NCBI RefSeq assembly: GCF_023631325.1
Contig: NZ_JALQDG010000003.1
Span: 124,001-188,000 of the forward strand
Length of the DNA: 64,000 bases
From: Caballeronia sp. INDeC2
GTDB lineage: Bacteria; Pseudomonadota; Gammaproteobacteria; Burkholderiales; Burkholderiaceae
Direction: 5' to 3'
Shown one piece after another: positions 58,884 to 64,000 of the stretch. How positions within the stretch are numbered: the first letter of the stretch is position 1; each line of letters opens with the position of its first letter. The notes below the pieces were generated by a model, which was not told the origin of the DNA, made no database searches, and saw only the letters and a list, made by a program, of their open reading frames with translations. The translations under genes were made by a program, and so were the position numbers.

Positions 58884-59731
58884 GCACTCAAACGGTTACA
58901 GGCGCGCCGCGGACCACGGCGCTCGGCCACGCGAAGAACATCGTGCCCGGCATCGTCGCGTGGATCGTATCCATCCTGCTGTTCTTCCCGATCTTCTGGA
59001 TGACGATCACCGCGTTCAAGACCGAGCAGCAGGCGTATTCGTCGTCGCTGTTCTTCACGCCGACGCTGGATAGCTTCCGTGAAGTGTTCGCGCGCAGCAA
59101 TTACTTCGGCTTCGCGTGGAATTCGGTGCTGATTTCGGTGGGCGTCACGGTGCTCTGCCTGATCCTCGCCGTGCCGTGCGCTTACGCGATGGCCTTCTTC
59201 CCGACCCGGAAAACGCAATCGGTGCTGCTGTGGATGCTGTCCACGAAGATGATGCCGTCGGTCGGCGTGCTCGTGCCCATCTACCTCTTGTGGAAGAACA
59301 CGGGCCTGCTCGATACCGTGTCCGGGCTCGTCGTCGTGTACACGCTGATCAACTTGCCGATCGCCGTGTGGATGGCGTACACGTACTTCAACGAAGTGCC
59401 GAAGGACATTCTTGAAGCCGGCCGCATCGACGGCGCGACGACGTGGCAGGAAATCGTCTATCTGCTGATGCCGATGGCGCTGCCCGGTCTCGCATCGACG
59501 GGTCTCTTGCTCATCATCCTGTCGTGGAACGAGGCGTTCTGGAGCATCAACCTGTCGAGCTCGAACGCGGCGCCGCTGACGGTGTTCATCGCGTCATACT
59601 CGAGTCCGGAGGGTTTGTTCTGGGCGAAGCTTTCGGCCGCTTCGCTGCTCGCGGTCGCGCCGATCCTGATCGTCGGCTGGGTCTCGCAGAAGCAGCTCGT
59701 GCGCGGTCTCACCTTCGGCGCGGTGAAGTGA
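58880..59731 (+). CDS. Polyol ABC transporter permease (SmoG/MtlG type)
   Basis: A 283-residue permease with six helices and the EAA motif in ILEAGRIDGATTWQEIVYLLMP. The frame is open upstream, but the ATG at 58880 within ATGA overlap of the first permease gives the proper N-terminus (MSTQTVTGAP). It forms the membrane domain with the preceding subunit. Confidence 0.93.
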   Translation: MSTQTVTGAPRTTALGHAKNIVPGIVAWIVSILLFFPIFWMTITAFKTEQQAYSSSLFFTPTLDSFREVFARSNYFGFAWNSVLISVGVTVLCLILAVPCAYAMAFFPTRKTQSVLLWMLSTKMMPSVGVLVPIYLLWKNTGLLDTVSGLVVVYTLINLPIAVWMAYTYFNEVPKDILEAGRIDGATTWQEIVYLLMPMALPGLASTGLLLIILSWNEAFWSINLSSSNAAPLTVFIASYSSPEGLFWAKLSAASLLAVAPILIVGWVSQKQLVRGLTFGAVK

Positions 59732-59741
59732 GGATGCAAGC

Positions 59742-60455
59742 GTGAATCTCACTCCATCCCACGAGGCCAACCTCGAAGACCGCTTGCTGATCTGCGATTG
59801 CGACGGCGTGCTGATCGACAGCGAAGCGGTGGCGGCGCGCATGCTCGTCAGCGAATTGCAGGCGCTGTGGCCGGGCGTCGATGTCGAGCCGGTCGTCATG
59901 CCCTTGCTCGGCCTGCGCATCGAGGCGGTGCTCGCGAGCGCCGCCGACACGGTGAACCGGACGCTCACGCACGATCAGGTCGTGGCGATCCGGCGCGCCG
60001 TAGAAGTGGCCGCGATCGAGGCGCCGACAGTGCCGGGCATCGCCGAAGCGCTCGCGGCCGTGCCGTTCACGAAGGCGTGCGCGAGCAACAGCTTTTCCAC
60101 CTACGTCGATGCCGTGCTGAAACGCACGGGCCTCCTGCGCTTCTTCGGCGAGCGGCGTTTTTGCGCGGACATGGTCGCTAATCCGAAGCCCGCGCCCGAC
60201 GTCTATCTCGCGGCGGCGCGCGCAATGCGCATCGATCCGCTGCGCTGCCTCGTCGTCGAAGACAGCGTGACCGGCGTGACGGCGGCGAAGGCGGCGGGCA
60301 TGCCGGTGCTCGGCTTCATCGGCGGCGGACACGCGACCGAAGGACAGGTCGGCGCGCTCGAAAGAGCGGGCGCGCACAAGGTATTCGACGACATGACGCG
60401 CTTGCCTGCGCTCGTCGAGCAATGGCTGCAGAACGCGACGTTCGAAATCAGATAG
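59742..60455 (+). CDS. HAD-superfamily phosphatase in the polyol operon
   Basis: A 237-residue HAD subfamily IA hydrolase. Motif I is [12 protein letters not shown], motif [10 protein letters not shown], motif III the Lys in [10 protein letters not shown], and motif [14 protein letters not shown]. It starts with GTG 10 bp after the permease. Similar HAD genes accompany smo/mtl transporters in rhizobia and Burkholderia; a sugar- or polyol-phosphate substrate is likely but unproven. Confidence 0.88.
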   Translation: MNLTPSHEANLEDRLLICDCDGVLIDSEAVAARMLVSELQALWPGVDVEPVVMPLLGLRIEAVLASAADTVNRTLTHDQVVAIRRAVEVAAIEAPTVPGIAEALAAVPFTKACASNSFSTYVDAVLKRTGLLRFFGERRFCADMVANPKPAPDVYLAAARAMRIDPLRCLVVEDSVTGVTAAKAAGMPVLGFIGGGHATEGQVGALERAGAHKVFDDMTRLPALVEQWLQNATFEIR

Positions 60456-60499
60456 CGACAAACGCGCGACGCATCGCTAATGAAGACTGGAGACACATC

Positions 60500-61636
60500 A
60501 TGGCTAGCCTGACACTGCGCAACATCAGCAAGCGTTACGAAGAAACCGAGGTGATGCGCAACATCAACCTCGATATCAACGACGGCGAGTTCGTCGTGTT
60601 CGTCGGCCCGTCGGGCTGCGGCAAGTCGACGTTGATGCGCATGATCGCGGGTCTGGAGGACATCAGCGGCGGCGACCTGATGATCGACAACGCGCGCGTG
60701 AACGAGCTCGCGCCCGCGAAACGCGGCATCGCGATGGTGTTTCAGTCGTATGCGCTTTATCCGCACATGACGCTGTACGACAACATGGCGTTCGGCCTCA
60801 AGCTCGCGGGTGAGAAGAAGCCCGCGATCGACGCCGCCGTGAAGAACGCCGCGAAGATCCTGCATATCGACCATCTGCTCGATCGCAAGCCGAAGCAGTT
60901 GTCGGGCGGCCAGCGTCAGCGCGTGGCGATCGGGCGCGCGATCACGCGCAAACCGAAGGTGTTTCTCTTCGATGAGCCGCTCTCGAATCTCGACGCCGCG
61001 CTGCGCGTGAAGATGCGGCTCGAGTTCGCGCGCCTGCACGACGACCTCAAGACGACGATGATCTACGTGACGCACGATCAGGTCGAGGCGATGACGCTCG
61101 CGGACAAGATCGTCGTGCTGTCGGCGGGGAACATCGAGCAGGTCGGCACGCCGAACACGCTGTATCACGCGCCGGCGAATCGCTTCGTCGCGGGATTCAT
61201 CGGCTCGCCGAAGATGAACTTCTTGTCGGGCACGGTCGCGCAGATTCAGAACGACGGCGTGCTCGTGAAATACGCGACGGGCGAAACGCAACTCGTCGGG
61301 GTGCTGCCGGGCAATGCGAAGCCGGGCGACGCGGTGACGGTCGGTGTTCGTCCCGAGCACTTGCAGCCGAACGCGCCCGACTCGGGCGACTACGGCGTCT
61401 CCGCGTCGGCGATGACGGTCGAAACGCTCGGCGACGCGGCGTATCTCTATGCCGAAACGGACGTCGCGCCAGACGGACTGATCTCGCGGATTCCGCCGCT
61501 CGAAAAGCACGCGCGCGGCGAGAAGCTGAAGCTAGGCACGGCGCCGGAACACTGCCATCTGTTCAACGCGGAAGGGCAGGCGTTCACGCGCATGGTCGTG
61601 GATGCGTGGCTGCGCGAGCACGCGACGGCGGCCTGA
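60500..61636 (+). CDS. Polyol ABC transporter ATP-binding protein (SmoK/MalK type)
   Basis: A 378-residue ATPase of the CUT1 group. Walker [11 protein letters not shown]-loop [10 protein letters not shown], signature LSGGQRQR, Walker [13 protein letters not shown] and the H-loop [13 protein letters not shown] are intact; a C-terminal TOBE regulatory domain follows ([10 protein letters not shown]). The ATG at 60500 is chosen because it yields MASLTLRNI. The operon ends at the terminator at 61671-61708. Confidence 0.95.
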   Translation: MASLTLRNISKRYEETEVMRNINLDINDGEFVVFVGPSGCGKSTLMRMIAGLEDISGGDLMIDNARVNELAPAKRGIAMVFQSYALYPHMTLYDNMAFGLKLAGEKKPAIDAAVKNAAKILHIDHLLDRKPKQLSGGQRQRVAIGRAITRKPKVFLFDEPLSNLDAALRVKMRLEFARLHDDLKTTMIYVTHDQVEAMTLADKIVVLSAGNIEQVGTPNTLYHAPANRFVAGFIGSPKMNFLSGTVAQIQNDGVLVKYATGETQLVGVLPGNAKPGDAVTVGVRPEHLQPNAPDSGDYGVSASAMTVETLGDAAYLYAETDVAPDGLISRIPPLEKHARGEKLKLGTAPEHCHLFNAEGQAFTRMVVDAWLREHATAA

Positions 61637-61670
61637 GCTTAGGTCGATATTCGGCCGGTCTGATCGCATG

Positions 61671-61708
61671 AGCGGCGCCGTTTGGAAGAGCGGCGCCGTT
61701 GTTTTTTT
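61671..61708 (+). terminator. Terminator of the polyol transporter operon
   Basis: Two direct copies of the self-complementary CGGCGCCG, about 10 bp apart, pair as a hairpin and are followed by GTTTTTTT. A G-T and an A-T pair extend the stem. Confidence 0.85.
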
Positions 61709-61785
61709 CAAGACCCGCACACGCGCGATAATCTCCATATCGACCAGCCACGCCCGATGGCCGGCGCCGATCCCACGATACCGCC

Positions 61786-62649
61786 ATGCCCATCCTGAAC
61801 GAACTCTTCGTCTATCCGATCAAGTCCTGCGCCGGCATTTCGCTGCGCCGCGCGACGCTCCTCGACACGGGCCTCGAATACGACCGTCACTGGATGGTGA
61901 CCGATCCGGCGGGCGCGATGTTCACGCAACGTTCGCATCCGCGCATGGCGCTGATCAAGACCGCGTTCGATGGCGACGATCTCGTCATCGATGCGCCCGG
62001 CATGCCGCCGCTTCGCACCCCGCTGCATGCCGATGCGCTCGCCGATGCGCAACCGTTACGCGCGACCGTCTGGCGCCATACCGTCGATGCACTCGATACC
62101 GGTGAGCACGCCGCGCAGTGGTTCAGCGAAGTCATGGGCACGCCCGCGCGTCTCGTGCGTTTCGCGCCGTCCGCGCGCCGCGACGTAAGCGACGAATGGA
62201 CCGCGCCGCACAGCGTTCAAACGCATTTCGCGGATGGGTTTCCGTTGCTGGTGGTGAGCCAGGCATCGCTCGACGATCTCAACGCGCGTCTGTCGGCGAA
62301 GGGCGCGCCGGGCATCGCGGCCAATCGCTTCCGGCCGAATCTCGTGATCGGCGGGCTCGATGCGTACGAAGAGGATTTCGTCGGCGACATGCAGATTCGC
62401 GTGCCGGGGCGCGACGTGCAACTGCGGCTCGTGAAGCTCTGCACGCGCTGCCCGATGCCATCGATCGATCAGGAAACCGGGGCGCACGACCCGTCGTGGC
62501 CGCACGAGCCGCTCGACACGATGAGCGCGTATCGCGGCAGCGATCAGTTCGACGGCGCGCTCACCTTCGGCAAGAACGCGATCATCGTGGAAGGCGAGGG
62601 CGTCGCGCTGGAAGTCGGGCAGGATGTGGAAGCGGAAATCGACTTCTGA
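61786..62649 (+). CDS. MOSC-domain protein (YcbX/MOSC_N type)
   Basis: A 287-residue protein with an MOSC_N beta-barrel (LFVYPIKSCAGISLRRA, YDRHWMV) and a MOSC domain containing FRPNLVIGG and the conserved Cys in LVKLCTRCPMPSIDQ. Such proteins bind molybdenum cofactor and can reduce N-hydroxylated compounds in YcbX, which also carries a ferredoxin domain missing here. Unrelated in function to the polyol genes on either side, as far as can be seen. Confidence 0.9.
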   Translation: MPILNELFVYPIKSCAGISLRRATLLDTGLEYDRHWMVTDPAGAMFTQRSHPRMALIKTAFDGDDLVIDAPGMPPLRTPLHADALADAQPLRATVWRHTVDALDTGEHAAQWFSEVMGTPARLVRFAPSARRDVSDEWTAPHSVQTHFADGFPLLVVSQASLDDLNARLSAKGAPGIAANRFRPNLVIGGLDAYEEDFVGDMQIRVPGRDVQLRLVKLCTRCPMPSIDQETGAHDPSWPHEPLDTMSAYRGSDQFDGALTFGKNAIIVEGEGVALEVGQDVEAEIDF

Positions 62650-62653
62650 CGAT

Positions 62654-63601
62654 TCACGCGTCGAGCGCGGCTTTCGCGCACAACTCGTCCGTCACGAGCC
62701 CCGACAGCCATTTTCCCTTCAACGCGGCAACGAGCGCGTCGCGCTTGCGCTCGCCGCCTGCGAAGCCGATCGTCGGGCGTTTGGGCGGTGCATCGAGCTT
62801 GAGGCTCGTCACGCGCGCGCCGGTTTTCGAGGTGACGCGCTTGCCGTTTGCATCGATCGGCAGGCCGAGCCATTCGGCCACGGCGCCTGCGGACATCATT
62901 TCGTCGACTTCCGCGCGCGTAATGAAGCCGTCCTGATGCAGCGGACAGTTCACGCCCACGTTGCCGATGCCGACGAACGCCACATCCGCCTGTTGCGCGA
63001 GCTCGCTGACGATGCGATACAGCCGGTGGTTGACCCACTGCGCGCGCTCGGTCTCGCTGTCGGCCATGAGCGGCGCGGGCAACATGAAGTGCTTGCCGCC
63101 GGTCTTCTCCGACAACTGCTGCGCGACGTCGTAACGATTCGACGAGCCGTCCTGCGCGATTGCGCCGACCATCGATACGAAACGATGCTGCGGCCGGTCG
63201 ATCTGCCCGATCTGAGCGACGCAGGCTTTCAATGTGCGGCCGCTGCCGATCGATACGACGAGCGGCTTCTCTTCGAGCAGATAGCGCTCCATCACCTGCG
63301 CACCCGCGACGGCGAGCTTGCGGTCGACCTGCTCGGGCGCGTCGCCGTCGATGGGCACGACTTCGCACATCGCGAGACCGTAGCGGTCGCTGAGCGCTTT
63401 GGCGAGCGACAGACAATCGGCGATGCGATGATCCACGCGCACGCGGATCAGGTTCTTCTCGACCGCGAACGCGACGAGCCGCTGCGCCACCGGACGCGAG
63501 ATCTGCAGCTTTTCCGCGATCTCGTTCTGAGTGTTGCCGGCGACGTAGTAGAGCCACGCTGCGCGCGTTGCGAGATCGAGTTTTTCGGTGGATTTGGGCA
63601 C
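62654..63601 (-). CDS. SorC/DeoR-type sugar-binding transcriptional regulator
   Basis: A 315-residue regulator. The N-terminal helix-turn-helix is in NTQNEIAEKLQISRPVAQRLV. The sugar-phosphate-binding domain covers residues 60-310, with SIGSGRTLKACV and VAFVGIGNVGVNCP. Regulators of this type (SmoC) control sorbitol/mannitol operons in rhizobia. It is convergent with the MOSC gene (4-bp gap) and probably senses a phosphorylated sugar from the adjacent polyol pathway. Confidence 0.9.
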   Translation of the reverse strand: MPKSTEKLDLATRAAWLYYVAGNTQNEIAEKLQISRPVAQRLVAFAVEKNLIRVRVDHRIADCLSLAKALSDRYGLAMCEVVPIDGDAPEQVDRKLAVAGAQVMERYLLEEKPLVVSIGSGRTLKACVAQIGQIDRPQHRFVSMVGAIAQDGSSNRYDVAQQLSEKTGGKHFMLPAPLMADSETERAQWVNHRLYRIVSELAQQADVAFVGIGNVGVNCPLHQDGFITRAEVDEMMSAGAVAEWLGLPIDANGKRVTSKTGARVTSLKLDAPPKRPTIGFAGGERKRDALVAALKGKWLSGLVTDELCAKAALDA

Positions 63602-63630
63602 TGGTGGGTTTGGTTTTTTTTAGAGGTTGT

Positions 63631-63690
63631 TCGCCGGATCCCGGTTTGTCTTTGGTTTCTTAGAACTGCCCCTCCCCGGGGCAGAGCAAA
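63631..63690. repeat. Dispersed repeat copy B
   Basis: Matches copy A (43371-43434) over about 57 bp at roughly 79 percent by eye: GGATCC, GGTTTGT, then CTTAG.ACTGCCCC and a CTGCCCC/GGGGCAG hairpin (63666-63684). The left end TCGCCGGATCCCG is the exact inverse of 43448-43460. It lies between the SorC regulator start and the end of the kinase gene. Confidence 0.7.
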
Positions 63691-63738
63691 TCATCACCTC
63701 GACCACAAGTTCCATAGAAGCCCAAGCGACCCACGAAA

Positions 63739-64000
63739 TCAAGCGAGTCGAGGCCGCGCTGAATCAAACAACGGCCTCACATGCTGATACAACTCCCGAA
63801 ACCCCTTCAACCGCTGCCGCAGCAACTCATGCCGCCCCGTATCGGGCATGAACTCCTGCTTGATCTCGGGTTTGGCGAGCACCGTCGCCGGATCGCCCCC
63901 CGCCGCAAGCCAGCCAAGACGCGCCGCGCCGAGCGCGGCTCCGGTCTCGCCACCGCCGTGCGTGCGCGTGGGCGTATCGAAGGCATCGGCGAACATCTGC
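63739..64000 (-). CDS. Xylulokinase (FGGY family), 3' end only
   Basis: Only the last ~86 codons are inside the window; the gene continues beyond base 64000. The segment TRTHGGGETGAALGAARLGWLAAGGD is, in its GAALGAARLGWLAA core, the standard C-terminal block of bacterial xylulose kinases. Its place in a polyol locus fits phosphorylation of D-xylulose or fructose formed by the dehydrogenase. It would be a second xylulokinase beside the one at 38590-40035. Confidence 0.75.
   Translation of the reverse strand, partial: QMFADAFDTPTRTHGGGETGAALGAARLGWLAAGGDPATVLAKPEIKQEFMPDTGRHELLRQRLKGFRELYQHVRPLFDSARPRLA

Overview
The window comes from a GC-rich betaproteobacterial chromosome of the Burkholderiaceae. 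The closest fit is the Paraburkholderia/Caballeronia/Burkholderia group. Gene order and protein sequences (PglL, MoaC, M48 protease; ilvE, zinc-finger protein, waaF; pgk, pyk, fbaA, purC, purE, purK; a BpeAB-OprB type RND pump with its TetR repressor) are typical of a primary chromosome in that group. Genus assignment is inference; no rRNA, tRNA, CRISPR array, integrase or transposase gene was seen.

Layout. 1-8.6 kb: the 3' part of an O-oligosaccharyltransferase, moaC, an exported M48 protease with TPRs, then a minus-strand run (hypothetical protein, YheT hydrolase, NTF2-like protein, waaF, zinc-finger protein, ilvE). 8.9-18.8 kb, plus strand: azlCD, lower glycolysis (pgk, pyk, fbaA) and purine synthesis (purC, purE, purK) with a threonylcarbamoyl-AMP synthase. 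A 184-bp long inverted-repeat element lies between pyk and fbaA. 18.9-29.6 kb: a GDSL lipoprotein esterase, the PBP4-type dacB, a QseBC-like two-component system, a DegP/MucD protease and small conserved genes. 29.6-36.7 kb: a complete RND efflux operon with divergent repressor and an AcrR-type operator. 36.9-43.4 kb: an NCS2 permease, xylulokinase, an AGE-family sugar isomerase, and the glutathione-dependent formaldehyde pair frmA/fghA. 43.5-46.6 kb: zur-znuA-znuC-znuB zinc uptake. 46.6-55.5 kb: an accessory segment of visibly lower GC. 55.5-64 kb: a polyol (sorbitol/mannitol-type) ABC uptake and catabolism locus with a SorC-family regulator and the 3' end of a second xylulokinase.

The most notable content is the accessory segment. 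It carries convincing homologues of CarA, CarB and CarC, the three enzymes sufficient for (5R)-carbapenem-3-carboxylate in Pectobacterium, in the order carA-carB-argJ-carC on the minus strand. It differs from the classical car cluster. An ArgJ-type ornithine acetyltransferase sits between carB and carC. A second, diverged CarB-like crotonase with altered active-site residues follows. No CarD, CarE or CarR homologue is present. Downstream, four genes for apparently exported proteins (a Sel1-repeat protein, two unknowns, a DUF1566 protein) are coupled to the second crotonase by start/stop overlaps and are candidates for self-protection. A hairpin separates the biosynthetic genes from this second set. 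The product is therefore probably a carbapenem or a variant of one, made by a rewired pathway.

Smaller observations worth follow-up: a structured-RNA-like segment at the left edge of the island, a dispersed repeat carrying a GGATCC-centred 13-mer present twice in the window, a Zur-box-like palindrome, and a histidine-rich tail on ZnuC.
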